Positions 37,382 to 46,617 of a stretch of 64,000 bases of DNA are shown piece by piece (within the stretch, counting starts at the first letter, position 1; each line of letters begins with the position of its first letter). The position numbers and the translations under genes are program-made. Source of the DNA: CAVQCA01 sp963710815 (GTDB lineage Bacteria > Pseudomonadota > Gammaproteobacteria > UBA9214); contig CAVQCA010000022.1 in NCBI GenBank assembly GCA_963710815.1, forward strand, positions 1 to 64,000, written 5' to 3'. The notes beneath the pieces are model-generated. The model ran no database searches. It had not been told where the DNA came from and was given only the letters and a program-made list of their open reading frames with translations.

Positions 37382-39398
37382 ATACTTGCGAAATTCCGGT
37401 ACACCCCTGAGTGCACGGGCGCAACTGTGGATGCTCACCTCGCTGACGCTGGTGATGCTGCCGCACGCCACGCGACTGCCGTGGTGGATCCTGCTGTTCG
37501 TATCCGGCATCCTCGCCATGCGTTTATTGCAACTGCGGTCATCCGGCGGGAAGACACCACGCCTGCTGGTTTCAGCCGCCACGCTGGCGGGCGCCGCCGG
37601 AGTGTATCTGCAATATGGTACCCTGCTGGGGAAGAACGCCGGTGTGGCGCTGCTGGTTGTCATGCTGGCACTCAAACTGCTCGAACAGCAGCGCTCGAGA
37701 GATGTTCTGCTGGTAATCTTCCTCGGCTATTTCCTCGTTATCACCAACTTCCTGTTTACGCAGACGCCGTTCATTGCAATCTACATGATGCTGGCCACGC
37801 TGGTCATCACGGCATCCCTTGCGGTTGCCACACAATCACGGCCCATACACCGGGTTACCGGCGAGTTGCGATTCGCCGCGACATTGATGGCCCAGGCAGT
37901 GCCTCTCATGCTGGTGCTGTTCGTCTTTTTTCCGCGCGTCACCGGTCCGATCTGGGGGTTGCCAAAGGACGCGTATTCCGGAGTAACGGGTTTGAGTGAC
38001 AGTATGAGCCCCGGAAGTATCAGTCAGCTGGTGCAATCCGGGGCGCCGGCATTCCGGGTGTCATTTTCAGGCGCCGTCCCACCGGCGCGGGAGCGCTACT
38101 GGCGCGGGCCGGTGCTGTGGCATACCGATGGCCGGACCTGGTCGGCCGGCCGGACGGCAGCTCTGCGGCGTCCTGTGACGAATCAAGGCATGCAGACCGT
38201 GGGTAAAGCCGTGCATCAGACAATTACACTGGAGGGCCAGGACACCCGCTGGCTGGTCGGTCTGGATGTGCCGGTAGAGGTATCGATCCCGGCAGTTCAT
38301 ACCGCCGGTTTCCAGTGGCTGTCGAAGAGGACGCTTCGCGAACGCACCCGTTATGAAGTGACCTCGTACCTGCGCCTGCAGACAGGGAAGCTCGATCCCG
38401 GGTTGAGGGAGGCCGCATTACAGCTACCCGATAAACTCAGCAAGCGTATCAGGGCGCTGGCGCGCAGCTGGCGCAACGGCGCCGCTACAGACAGTGAGGT
38501 GATGCAGCGGGCGCTCGAATATTTCCATAACGAGCCGTTCGTCTATACCCTGACCCCGCCGCTGCTCGGCCAGGACCCGCTGGATGAATTCCTGTTTTCC
38601 TCACGCCGGGGATTCTGCGAGCATTACGCCGCCGCGTTTGTCGTATTGATGCGCAGTGCCGGCATACCTGCCCGTGTCGTCACCGGTTATCAGGGTGGAG
38701 AATACAACCCGGTGGGGGATTACTGGCTGATTCGCCAATCCGATGCTCATGCCTGGGCGGAGATATGGCTGGCCGGGACGGGATGGAAGCGCGTCGATCC
38801 GACCGCCGCCGTGGCGCCCGAGCGCATCGAGCATGCGCTTGATCCGGGTATCCAGCTCTCGGGCGCCCCGGTTCTCTTTCGGGCGAACGAAAACAGCCTG
38901 TTATCCCGTGGCTGGCGGCGACTGCGCTATTCGCTGGACGCCATCAACAGCAACTGGGACCAATGGGTTCTGTCCTATGGGCCTGAACTGCAACGAGAGG
39001 TGCTCACGAGATTCGGGTTTGGCCAACCTTCCTGGAAGGATATGACCCTGGTGCTGGTCATTCTCGTCAGTGTCCTGCTGACCGGCATAGCCGGGTGGAT
39101 GCTGGTGAAAACACCGTCAGCGTCCGACCCCGTACTGCTTGCCTACAGGATGTTTTGCACACGTGTGGCTCGCCTTGGCATTCAGCGCCAGTGTGGTGAA
39201 GGCCCGCTGGATTTCTCGCGCCGCATCATATCGGCGCGTCCCGACCTCGCACCTCAGGTGAGACGGATTACGGATTTGTTTATCGTGTTGCGTTACGGCT
39301 GGCCGACGACTGACCCGGGACGTCACATTGCCCGGTTGCGGCGACTGGCGCACCGCTTTCCGCGCGATGCGGTACAAAAACCTCTCGGCAGGCGTTAA
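37374..39398 (+). CDS. transglutaminase-like membrane protein (TgpA type)
   Basis: About 674 residues. Six hydrophobic segments lie in the first 180 residues (DUF3488), then a periplasmic transglutaminase core with the triad Cys in RRGFCEHYAAAF, His in SDAHAWAEIW and Asp in KRVDPTAAV. A last membrane helix follows near 560 (LVLVILVSVLLTGIAGWML), then a DUF4129-like tail ending PLGRR. The start is uncertain: TTG at 37374 overlaps the DUF58 stop, and the ATG at 37378 is out of frame. The open frame continues upstream inside the DUF58 gene, so a coupled or shifted start is possible. It closes the MoxR-DUF58-TgpA operon. Confidence 0.88.
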   Translation: MNEYLRNSGTPLSARAQLWMLTSLTLVMLPHATRLPWWILLFVSGILAMRLLQLRSSGGKTPRLLVSAATLAGAAGVYLQYGTLLGKNAGVALLVVMLALKLLEQQRSRDVLLVIFLGYFLVITNFLFTQTPFIAIYMMLATLVITASLAVATQSRPIHRVTGELRFAATLMAQAVPLMLVLFVFFPRVTGPIWGLPKDAYSGVTGLSDSMSPGSISQLVQSGAPAFRVSFSGAVPPARERYWRGPVLWHTDGRTWSAGRTAALRRPVTNQGMQTVGKAVHQTITLEGQDTRWLVGLDVPVEVSIPAVHTAGFQWLSKRTLRERTRYEVTSYLRLQTGKLDPGLREAALQLPDKLSKRIRALARSWRNGAATDSEVMQRALEYFHNEPFVYTLTPPLLGQDPLDEFLFSSRRGFCEHYAAAFVVLMRSAGIPARVVTGYQGGEYNPVGDYWLIRQSDAHAWAEIWLAGTGWKRVDPTAAVAPERIEHALDPGIQLSGAPVLFRANENSLLSRGWRRLRYSLDAINSNWDQWVLSYGPELQREVLTRFGFGQPSWKDMTLVLVILVSVLLTGIAGWMLVKTPSASDPVLLAYRMFCTRVARLGIQRQCGEGPLDFSRRIISARPDLAPQVRRITDLFIVLRYGWPTTDPGRHIARLRRLAHRFPRDAVQKPLGRR

Positions 39399-39403
39399 GG
39401 AAT

Positions 39404-39557
39404 CCTGTTAAGGCGAATAGCACTAAGTTAAGCCTGATCACACCCCTATGGCCACGGAACACACGGAAAAACACGGAATACAGGCTCTTCTTTCCGTGTC
39501 TTTTCCGTGGCTATTTATCGGGCTTGGGTCTTAACTAAGTGCCATTCCTGTTAAGGC
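39404..39557. repeat. family B nested palindromic repeat, copy 1
   Basis: The inner arms are GGCCACGGAACACACGGAAA and TTTCCGTGTCTTTTCCGTGG. Outside them a second palindrome pairs AGGCGAATAGCACTAAGTTAAG with CTTAACTAAGTGCCATTCCT. It begins after the tgpA stop and ends at the stop codon of the small minus-strand gene. Confidence 0.8.
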
Positions 39558-39737
39558 CTACTCAATGCTGGAGTTGTAATAAACATCGAGGGGAATGAAC
39601 TCCACCTGGATGCTATTCAGACGCCTGTCAGGGATTCTGCGGCGATCCACCGGCTTTGTCCCGACCTTCGTGTCCAGGGCGGCAAATGTCTGCGCGCGAC
39701 CCAGATCGCGTCTCTCTTGATGCCTTCTTTCTTTCAT
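39558..39737 (-). CDS. small basic protein with RIPDRRLNSI motif
   Basis: A 59-residue frame starting MKERRHQERRDLG. Its centre DRRRIPDRRLNSIQVEFIPL is clearly related to the protein at 34405-34599 (RSRFPDRRLNNISVEWVPM). It ends YYNSSIE, and its stop codon touches the end of a family B repeat. The ribosome binding site is weak. The similarity between two short unlinked frames is the main reason for calling both real. Function unknown. Confidence 0.55.
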   Translation of the reverse strand: MKERRHQERRDLGRAQTFAALDTKVGTKPVDRRRIPDRRLNSIQVEFIPLDVYYNSSIE

Positions 39738-40026
39738 TATGGCATTACGTACCCCGGCTCGATACGCTCCTCATTGTTTGTTATTGAATACAAATATTTT
39801 TACATATTATAGTCCATGATTACAGTATCGATTGCTTTTGCCTTGATCCATATCAAGAAATTCTATATCTCCCGTCGGCGGATCGCTTCCCCGGCGATGC
39901 CTTCAGAACACAAACCCGCCAGGGTATGCCGCATGCCGGGATGTCCGGGGATTTTGTATGTGACTCGGGAAAACGTACAAAATCAAGCGATCTGATTATC
40001 GCTTGTGTCGCAAGGCAGGCGCGCTC
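39738..40026. other. AT-rich intergenic region
   Basis: The segment around 39770-39870 is notably AT-rich compared with its surroundings (runs such as TATTGAATACAAATATTTTT). It could hold a promoter for the minus-strand small gene at 39558-39737, but I cannot assign boxes with confidence. Confidence 0.4.
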
Positions 40027-40215
40027 TCAGGTGAGCTTGTAGAATGTCAACCAGGGCATTTCCGATAACAGCAGCTGGCGTTCTTCTTCCTCCAGGTTGC
40101 CCAGACGGCGATCTCTTGTTTTGCGTCGATCCATAGTTACATAGTCATGTGCGCTGTCTTCCAGCGGGAACGTGACAATGGAATGGGAATGCCGCCTTTC
40201 TTTTAGATTTCTCAT
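40027..40215 (-). CDS. small charged protein with DRRxxRDRRL motif
   Basis: A 62-residue frame: MRNLKERRHSHSIVTFPL, then MDRRKTRDRRLGNLEEEERQ and an end LSEMPWLTFYKLT. The DRR-x-x-RDRRL piece recalls the DRR motifs of the two other small proteins nearby, but the rest differs. A G-rich sequence (GGGGGGTAAG) precedes the ATG. I do not recognise a family; it may be a distinct small protein. Confidence 0.45.
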   Translation of the reverse strand: MRNLKERRHSHSIVTFPLEDSAHDYVTMDRRKTRDRRLGNLEEEERQLLLSEMPWLTFYKLT

Positions 40216-40608
40216 GACTTACCCCCCACTGCGCAGCGAGACACCGGGACTGGCTCGACGGGTTATCGGCTGATTTGGCCCAGTCCTTGAATTCAACTAT
40301 AGCAATAGCATGAGAAATCCTCTGTTGAAAGCGGTAATTTTTACCGGTTATACGGCAGCCTCCGGGTCGTCAGTGACGGGATACACCGGTTCCGCGGGTG
40401 TGGTCCCCGTGCGGCGTGCTCGGGATGGATGCTCCAGCCGGGGTTTTTCTGAACTTCCATGATGACCGTCACATTTCTGCTTGCGGGTTCTTTGAATCAT
40501 CGCTGTCCGGTCGATAAGGCCGTTATCAAACGCCTTTTTCCGTTGAACGCGTGTATTCCGGCAACTTATCGAGGTCTGACAGAAGTGCGTATCACACCCT
40601 GGAGGAAA

Positions 40609-40857
40609 ATGTTCAATTCTTTCGGTTTCATCACCATCGTGGTGTTTGTGTTTGCTTTCCTGAGCACAATGGCGTTCCCCTCGACGGATGCGGGTCGGAA
40701 ATGGGCCGTGGCCCATACCCTGGCCCAATCCCATAGGCTCCTCCGCTCAGTCGACGACCACGGTATTCCCGTCAATCCGGAGATTGCCGGGCGTAGCGGC
40801 GCTGCACGTAATCATCCACCAGTTGCTGGAAGTCTGTGGCGATCGTCTCACCCTTGA
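40609..40857 (+). CDS. possible small single-span membrane protein
   Basis: The ATG follows a strong TGGAGGAAA ribosome binding site and the protein begins MFNSFGFITIVVFVFAFLSTMAF, a single membrane helix, followed by an unremarkable tail. The last 86 bases overlap the convergent 3' end of ispG, which is unusual, so the true end may differ (an indel is possible). I include it because of the start signal and helix. Function unknown. Confidence 0.35.
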   Translation: MFNSFGFITIVVFVFAFLSTMAFPSTDAGRKWAVAHTLAQSHRLLRSVDDHGIPVNPEIAGRSGAARNHPPVAGSLWRSSHP

Positions 40858-42013
40858 GTGTGACGGTCTTTTCCCCGTCCACATAGACCGGTGCGACCGG
40901 TATCTCGCCGGTGCCCGGCAGGCTGATGCCGATATTGGCGTGCTTGCTTTCGCCGGGACCGTTGACTACGCAGCCCATGACGGCGACGGTCATTTCCTCT
41001 ACGCCGGGATAGCGCATGCGCCAGAGCGGCATCTGCCGGCGCAAATGGTCCTGGATGTCACGGGCGAGCTGCTGGAAGTAATGGCTGGTCGTGCGTCCGC
41101 ATCCCGGACAGGCGACGACCGCCGGGGTGAAATGCCGCAGTTGCATAGCCTGCAGCAATTCCTGCGCGACGAGGACCTCCCGGGTGCGTTCACCGCCCGG
41201 TTCCGGAGTGAGGGAGATGCGGATGGTGTCGCCGATGCCCTCCTGCAGCAGCACGGCGAGCGCGGCCGTTGATGCCACGATGCCTTTCGACCCCATGCCG
41301 GCTTCGGTGAGTCCCAGGTGCAGGGCATGGTCAGAGCGTGCCGCCAGTTCACGGTACACGGAGATCAGGTCCTGGACCCCGCTCATCTTGGCCGACAGGA
41401 CGATGTGATCACGCGCAAGACCGAGTGCCTCGGCACGGGTGGCGTTTTCCAGGGCCGAGGTGACCATAATCTCGTGGATGATCCGGCGCGAGTCCAGGGG
41501 GTCGCCGCGCCTTGCGTTTTCATCCATGATTCGGGCCACAAGCGCCTGATCGAGGCTGCCCCAGTTGACGCCGATGCGTACCGGTTTGTCGTAGCGGCAG
41601 GCTGTTTCGATCATGGTGGCGAATTGCTCATCGCGTTTCCGGCCGCGTCCGACGTTGCCCGGATTGATCCGGTATTTGGCGAGTGCCTGCGCGCATGGCG
41701 GATGGTTCGCCAGCAGCTTGTGCCCGTTGAAATGAAAGTCGCCAATCAGCGGTACGTGCTCGCCGCGCTGAAGCAGGTTCTCGTGGATAAAGGGTACGGC
41801 CCGTGCGGCCTCGTCCGAGTTGACGGTGATGCGCACCAGTTCCGAACCGGCCCGCGAGAGTTCGATGACCTGTTGCGTCGTGGCGGCGACGTCGGCGGTG
41901 TCGGTATTGGTCATCGACTGCACCACGACCGGTGCGCCGCCGCCGAGGGTCACATTGCCGACGCGCACGGCGATGCTGCGGCGGATTTTGCTGGAGGTGG
42001 CGGGTTCGGACAT
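40772..42013 (-). CDS. ispG: 4-hydroxy-3-methylbut-2-enyl diphosphate synthase
   Basis: A 413-residue 4Fe-4S enzyme, the penultimate step of the MEP pathway feeding ispH in this window. It has VVVQSMTNTDTADV near residue 30, the RINPGNVG motif near 114, and the cluster cysteines CPGCGRTT near 303 and GCVVNGPGES near 347. The N-terminus MSEPATSSKIRR is somewhat long but starts at a good ATG. It is divergent from lexA. The frame is intact. Confidence 0.96.
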   Translation of the reverse strand: MSEPATSSKIRRSIAVRVGNVTLGGGAPVVVQSMTNTDTADVAATTQQVIELSRAGSELVRITVNSDEAARAVPFIHENLLQRGEHVPLIGDFHFNGHKLLANHPPCAQALAKYRINPGNVGRGRKRDEQFATMIETACRYDKPVRIGVNWGSLDQALVARIMDENARRGDPLDSRRIIHEIMVTSALENATRAEALGLARDHIVLSAKMSGVQDLISVYRELAARSDHALHLGLTEAGMGSKGIVASTAALAVLLQEGIGDTIRISLTPEPGGERTREVLVAQELLQAMQLRHFTPAVVACPGCGRTTSHYFQQLARDIQDHLRRQMPLWRMRYPGVEEMTVAVMGCVVNGPGESKHANIGISLPGTGEIPVAPVYVDGEKTVTLKGETIATDFQQLVDDYVQRRYARQSPD

Positions 42014-42415
42014 GTATGAATGAGTGTGTCTGGATTGCCTGCGGTGTCACCCGGCGCTTCGGCTGGTCCCGGTGCGGTCGGTTCGGGCGGCTGCCTGGCG
42101 GCGGCCAGAAGGCGAGCAACCCACCCGCCACGATCAGCGCCCCCCCATGATAATCGATTTCCGCCGCGGGCACAGGCCAGGGGTTGTGTGTATCGGTGAC
42201 AGCGGTCGTCTTGCGGCATATCCTCCTCACAGGGTGGGGGGCTCCGGTCCATGGCGACATGTCGAGCCGTCGGGTAATGCGGAATCTTTTTGATTTAATG
42301 GTCTTTATTATGTTTCCTCCTGCCGGAGGCCGGCATTCTTCCCGGTGTCCAGCGATGCTAATGGAAGGAACACCGCCGCTTGCATAACCAAACCTGCCGT
42401 ATATGATTCCGGTGA
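42014..42415. other. ispG/lexA divergent region
   Basis: About 400 bases with no convincing gene. A minus-strand open frame continues upstream of ispG, but its sequence is proline-rich and unlike RodZ or HisS, which flank ispG elsewhere. It must hold both promoters. Confidence 0.45.
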
Positions 42416-42431
42416 CTGGATATACAGGCAG
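42416..42431 (+). promoter_or_regulatory. LexA (SOS) box of lexA
   Basis: CTGGATATACAGGCAG has the CTG-N10-CAG form with an AT-rich centre and flanks giving ACTG...CAGT. It ends eight bases before the lexA start, the place expected for autorepression. Confidence 0.7.
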
Positions 42432-42439
42432 TCGCCGCC

Positions 42440-43048
42440 ATGGTCAGGGACACGCTTACCCCCCGCCAATCCGAGATTCTGGAGCTGGTCCGCAATTGCA
42501 TTGCCGCGGACGGATGCCCCCCTACGCGTGCCGAGATTGCACGGCGTCTCGGATTCCGTTCGGCGAACGCGGCGGAGGATCACCTGCGCGCGCTGGCGCG
42601 CAAGGGCGTTATCGAACTGGTGCCCGGCGCATCGCGCGGTATTCGTCTCGTCGATGCCGTGTCCGGACTGCCGGTGGTGGGGCGCGTGGCGGCGGGTGAG
42701 CCCCTGCTCGCCGAACAGAATATCGAAGACTACTGCCCGGTCGATCCGGCCGTTTTCCATCCGCGCGCCGATTACCTGCTGCGGGTGCGCGGGGACAGCA
42801 TGAAGGATGCCGGTATCCTCGATGGTGACCTGCTGGCGGTGCATCGCACACCCTATGCCGTAAATGGTCGGATCGTCGTGGCGCGTATCGGCGATGAGGT
42901 GGCGGTGAAACGGTTTCGCCGGCGGGGCGCGTTCGTACACCTGCTGTCCGAGAATCCGGACTACGGTCCGATCAGGATTGATCTGCGCAGGCAGCCGCTG
43001 GTCATAGAGGGTTTGGCGGCCGGCATCCTGCGCAGGGGGACAGTGTAA
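42440..43048 (+). CDS. lexA: SOS repressor LexA
   Basis: A 202-residue repressor with an N-terminal winged helix (LTPRQSEILELVRN, TRAEIARRLGFRSANAAEDHL) and the S24 protease domain. The self-cleavage site is Ala85-Gly86 (RVAAGEP), with Ser120 in RGDSM and Lys157 in VAVKRF. RecA-stimulated cleavage at this site derepresses the SOS regulon. A LexA box lies eight bases upstream of the start. No SOS target other than itself is evident here. Confidence 0.97.
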   Translation: MVRDTLTPRQSEILELVRNCIAADGCPPTRAEIARRLGFRSANAAEDHLRALARKGVIELVPGASRGIRLVDAVSGLPVVGRVAAGEPLLAEQNIEDYCPVDPAVFHPRADYLLRVRGDSMKDAGILDGDLLAVHRTPYAVNGRIVVARIGDEVAVKRFRRRGAFVHLLSENPDYGPIRIDLRRQPLVIEGLAAGILRRGTV

Positions 43049-43210
43049 GGATGCCGGGTGGTTGGATCGCGATGTTATGCACCCGCTCGCAAGAGGAGCC
43101 GGAATTATTCCGAAGGAAGGGGTGTGCATCGGAAAAACCGGCGAATGTTCTGATACCATGACCTTTGCAATGACCTGCACGGAAAGGTCTTGTCCAACAG
43201 GGAAAATCAC

Positions 43211-44080
43211 GTGAGCATCACCGCATCGAATTCCGCCATATTGCTGATCGACTGTCCCGACCAGAGGGGGATCGTCATCTCCATCACCGAGTTCATCTTC
43301 AAGAACGGCGGTAACATTCTCTATCTCGACCAGCATGTCGATGCGGAGCGTGAGATTTTCTTCATGCGCGTCGAATGGGATCTGGCCGGTTTCGCCATCG
43401 CGAAGGAAAAGATCGGCGAGTATTTCGATACGCTGGTGGCCGGTCGTTTTTCCATGCGATGGCGCCTGCACTTCTCGAACGAGGTGCCGCGCATGGCGCT
43501 GTTCGTGTCAAGGCAGCCGCATTGCTTCTATGACCTCCTGGCTCGTTACGAGGCCGGTGAATGGCTGGTCGAGATCCCGCTGATCATCAGCAACCACCCC
43601 GATATGCAGCCGGCGGCGGAGCGACTCGGGATCGATTTCGTGCACCTGCCGATCACCGCGGAGAACCGACAGGCGCAGGAGCAGCGGCAGTTCGTCCTGC
43701 TGGAGCAGTACCGCATTGATTTCATCGTGCTGGCCCGTTACATGCAAATACTCGGGGAGGATTTCATCACGCGCTACCCGCAACGGATCATCAATATCCA
43801 TCACTCCTTTCTGCCGGCATTCCCCGGAGCGCGCCCTTATCATTCGGCCCATGACCGCGGCGTCAAGATCATCGGTGCCACCAGCCATTACGTGACCGCG
43901 GAACTGGATGCCGGACCCATCATCGGGCAGGACGTGGTGCGGGTCAGCCACAAGGATACGGTCGATGACATGGTGCGCAAGGGACGCGATCTGGAGAAGA
44001 TCGTGCTGGCGCGCGCCGTGTGGCATCACCTGCGGCATAACCTGCTGGTCTATGAAAACCGCACGGTCGTCTTCGAATAG
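43211..44080 (+). CDS. purU: formyltetrahydrofolate deformylase
   Basis: A 289-residue enzyme that hydrolyses 10-formyl-THF to formate and THF. An N-terminal ACT domain (LLIDCPDQRGIVISITEFIFKNGGNI) precedes the formyltransferase fold, with ISNH near 144, the catalytic Asn-His-Asp set in IINIHHSFLPAFPGARPYH and the GATSHYVTAELDAGPIIGQ loop near 222-240. I used the GTG at 43211; a TTG at 43190 with GGAAAGG upstream is the alternative start. It stands alone after lexA on the same strand. Confidence 0.94.
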   Translation: MSITASNSAILLIDCPDQRGIVISITEFIFKNGGNILYLDQHVDAEREIFFMRVEWDLAGFAIAKEKIGEYFDTLVAGRFSMRWRLHFSNEVPRMALFVSRQPHCFYDLLARYEAGEWLVEIPLIISNHPDMQPAAERLGIDFVHLPITAENRQAQEQRQFVLLEQYRIDFIVLARYMQILGEDFITRYPQRIINIHHSFLPAFPGARPYHSAHDRGVKIIGATSHYVTAELDAGPIIGQDVVRVSHKDTVDDMVRKGRDLEKIVLARAVWHHLRHNLLVYENRTVVFE

Positions 44081-44360
44081 ACGATCTCGGTACCATCTGT
44101 TGTCCTTGTCTCCTTGATGCGGCGCCCTGATCGATAGCTGCCATCCCTGTAGGCCGGCCGGTGCGGCAGATGGTCTTGCGATCCTGGCCCCTAAGCCGCC
44201 TGGAAACGCCTCCAGTGGCTGTGCGGACTGCGCAGCGTGACCGTCGACAGCAAGACCGGGAACCGGTCGAGAAGCTGGTCTGGGTCATGCTGTCGACGAG
44301 CGTACAGGGAGGTATCCACACCGCAGCCACCACCACCGCTCCACCTATATGGGTGTCTGC
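44081..44360. other. intergenic region after purU
   Basis: About 280 bases with no convincing gene, followed by a family B repeat. Short frames here have no recognisable similarity. Confidence 0.4.
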
Positions 44361-44534
44361 GGTTTAAGGCGAATGGCGCTTACTTAAGTCCAAATCGTGA
44401 TAAATAGCTACGGAATCCACGGAAAAACACAGAAATTATCTGATGAATATTCCGTGTTTTTCCGTGTGCTTCCGTGGCCATTTATTTTTTTATAATGACG
44501 ATATCCCTTAAGTAGGCGCCATTCGGTTTAAGGC
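44361..44534. repeat. family B nested palindromic repeat, copy 2
   Basis: The outer arms GGCGAATGGCGCTTACTTAAG (44366-44388 region) and CTTAAGTAGGCGCCATTCGG pair over 18 of 19 core positions. Inner arms are TACGGAATCCACGGAAAAAC and the complement-like TTTTTCCGTGTGCTTCCGTG. It lies between the convergent ends of purU and the aminotransferase gene. Confidence 0.85.
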
Positions 44535-44563
44535 GGGATTCCCCGGGTAAACGGCCTGGGGTA

Positions 44564-45427
44564 TCAGCTTGCTTCGCCCCGGCGTACCGCTTGCTTGTAG
44601 TCCTGGTAATACCGGATCATGCGCCGCCACACGGGTCCCGGTTTGCCGTCTCCGACGGTACGATCGTCGAGACGGATGACCGGGGAGATTTCCCTGCTGG
44701 AACTGGTAAGCCAGACTTCATCGGCGCGGAAAAGGTCTTCCACGGGGATATCGGCCTCCCGGCAGGGGGTGTCGTTGGCCTGCGCCAGTTCCAGTACGAG
44801 GTCGCGGGTCACGCCCGGCAGCAGGGCGGCACTGTTGGGCGGCGTCGTCACCACGCCGTCTCTCACGGCAAAGACGTTGCTGGCGGCGCCCTCGACCGCG
44901 CAGCCGTCCCTGATCAGGATGGCCTCGGCGGCATTCGCTTCAATGGCCTGCTGGCGCAGCAGGATATTGGGCAGCAGGGTGATGGCTTTGATGTTGCAGT
45001 ACTGCCAGCGGATGTCGGTCAGGGTGATGGCGGCGATACCTGGTTCACTGTCGATCTCGCGTGCGGGCTGTCCCGGCGTGCACATGGCGAATACCGTCGG
45101 CGGGGTGGCGACCGGGAAGGCGTGGTCACGCTGTGGGGCAACACCGCGGGTGACCTGCAGGTAGATGCTCCGGTCCTGCTCCTGTGGCGCGTTGACCAGT
45201 TCCGACAGCATGGCTTTCCACTCCGCATCCGCGAGGGGATTGCCGATGCGAACTGCATCCAGGCTGTTCTGCAGGCGCCTCAGGTGGTGCTCGAGGCGGA
45301 AGAGTTTACCTCCATAGACGGGAATGACCTCATAGACGCCGTCACCGAACAGAAAGCCCCGGTCCAGTACCGGGATTTGCGCCTGATCGAGCGGCAGGAA
45401 GACACCGTTCAGGTAGGCGGTGGACAT
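44564..45427 (-). CDS. PLP-dependent class IV aminotransferase (D-amino acid aminotransferase-like)
   Basis: A 287-residue fold-type IV aminotransferase. The N-terminal LDRGFLFGDGVYEVIPVYGG, the PLP lysine in CNIKAITLLPN near residue 147, EAILIRDGCAVEGAASNVFAV and the phosphate-binding LLPGVTRDLVLELA are the family landmarks. The sequence is closer to D-alanine aminotransferases than to IlvE. It is next to a D-Ala-D-Ala carboxypeptidase on the same strand, so a role in D-alanine or D-glutamate supply is reasonable but inferred. Start at 45427 (MSTAYLNG) is preferred over 45451. Confidence 0.88.
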   Translation of the reverse strand: MSTAYLNGVFLPLDQAQIPVLDRGFLFGDGVYEVIPVYGGKLFRLEHHLRRLQNSLDAVRIGNPLADAEWKAMLSELVNAPQEQDRSIYLQVTRGVAPQRDHAFPVATPPTVFAMCTPGQPAREIDSEPGIAAITLTDIRWQYCNIKAITLLPNILLRQQAIEANAAEAILIRDGCAVEGAASNVFAVRDGVVTTPPNSAALLPGVTRDLVLELAQANDTPCREADIPVEDLFRADEVWLTSSSREISPVIRLDDRTVGDGKPGPVWRRMIRYYQDYKQAVRRGEAS

Positions 45428-45471
45428 ACCGATTGCAGGATCGTGGTGCAAGGGGAGCGGGATGTTCGGTC

Positions 45472-46617
45472 CTATTCGAAGTAGAGCAGGGCATCATCCA
45501 CGACGCGCCGCCAGATGGAGCCGGTATTTACCCCCTGCAAGGCAACCAGGTTCTCTTCGGCAATGACCGAATCATCCAGGTGGACCTGCACCATGCCCAG
45601 CGTCTGATCCTTGCTGACCGGTGCCATGATGCGGTTATTGATGGTCATGGAGGCGCTCAGCGACTTGTACCGGCCGCGTGGAACGGTTGCATAAAGCGGC
45701 TTGAGCAGGCCCAGCGCCACCGTTTTGGCCTGCCCCTTCCAGACACGTGCGCTCGCGAGCTGTTTGCCCGCATCGTAGAGTTTGTGCGTCTCGAAAAAGC
45801 GGAATCCGTAGTTAAGCAGGGCCTGACTGGTATCGGCGCGTGCATTTTCGCTCTCGGTGCCGAGAACGACGCTGATAAGGCGCATATTGTCCCTTTTTGC
45901 GGTGGACACCAGGCAGTAACCTGCGGATTCGGTATGGCCTGTCTTCATGCCATCCACCGACTCATTACGCCACAGCAGCTTGTTTCGATTGTATTGCGTG
46001 ATGCCGTCGAAGGTGAACTTCTTCTGGGAATACCAATGGAAGTATTCGGGGAACTCCCGGATGATGGCCGCCGCCACCACCGCGATATCATGCGCCGTCA
46101 TGTAATGCTGGGGGTCCGGCAGGCCGGTGGAATTCACAAAGTGGCTGCCCTCCAGTCCCAGCGTGGCGGCGTACCGGTTCATCAGTGCGGCGAAGCTGTC
46201 CTCGGTGCCGGCGACATATTCGGCCAGCGCCACCGTGGCGTCATTACCGGACTGGACGATCATGCCTTGCATCAGGTCCTCGACGCTTACCTGCTTGCCG
46301 ACCTCGACGAACATGCGTGAGCCGGGAGTGCGCCACGCCTTCTCGCTTATCGTTACCATGTCGCTGAGTGAGATTTTACCTGCGTGCATCTCCTTGAAGA
46401 TGACATAGGCGGTCATCAGCTTGGTGATGCTGGCGGGTTCGACTCGCTTGTCTGCGTCCTTTTCTGCGATGATTCGTCCACTGTCAAAATCCTGCAGGAT
46501 ATAGGCCTTGGCCCCGATCGACGGGGGTTTGGGAACCGGCAGAGGCTCGGCCCGGAGGCCGGAGACGGCGAACAGCAGCAGAACGAGGGCTAACAAACGC
46601 GTGAGTCGATAGGGCAT
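45472..46617 (-). CDS. dacA: D-alanyl-D-alanine carboxypeptidase (PBP5/6 type)
   Basis: A 381-residue penicillin-binding protein with signal peptide MPYRLTRLLALVLLLFAVSG LRA. The S11 protease motifs are SITK near residue 63, SGN near 124 and KTG near 225. The C-terminal beta domain ends in an amphipathic stretch WRRVVDDALLYFE that anchors the enzyme to the inner membrane. It trims pentapeptides in peptidoglycan. It follows rlpA in the rodA-mltB-rlpA-dacA order typical of gammaproteobacteria. Confidence 0.95.
   Translation of the reverse strand: MPYRLTRLLALVLLLFAVSGLRAEPLPVPKPPSIGAKAYILQDFDSGRIIAEKDADKRVEPASITKLMTAYVIFKEMHAGKISLSDMVTISEKAWRTPGSRMFVEVGKQVSVEDLMQGMIVQSGNDATVALAEYVAGTEDSFAALMNRYAATLGLEGSHFVNSTGLPDPQHYMTAHDIAVVAAAIIREFPEYFHWYSQKKFTFDGITQYNRNKLLWRNESVDGMKTGHTESAGYCLVSTAKRDNMRLISVVLGTESENARADTSQALLNYGFRFFETHKLYDAGKQLASARVWKGQAKTVALGLLKPLYATVPRGRYKSLSASMTINNRIMAPVSKDQTLGMVQVHLDDSVIAEENLVALQGVNTGSIWRRVVDDALLYFE

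Noticed and set aside
40348..40734. A 128-codon minus-strand frame opposite the small membrane protein
   Set aside because: Composition (His/Lys/Arg-rich) looks like an antisense shadow and there is no ribosome binding site.
41628..42260. A 210-codon minus-strand frame overlapping the start of ispG
   Set aside because: It is Arg/Pro-rich, out of frame with ispG and resembles neither RodZ nor HisS.
44161..44367. A 68-codon plus-strand frame after purU
   Set aside because: No ribosome binding site, low complexity and it runs into the family B repeat.
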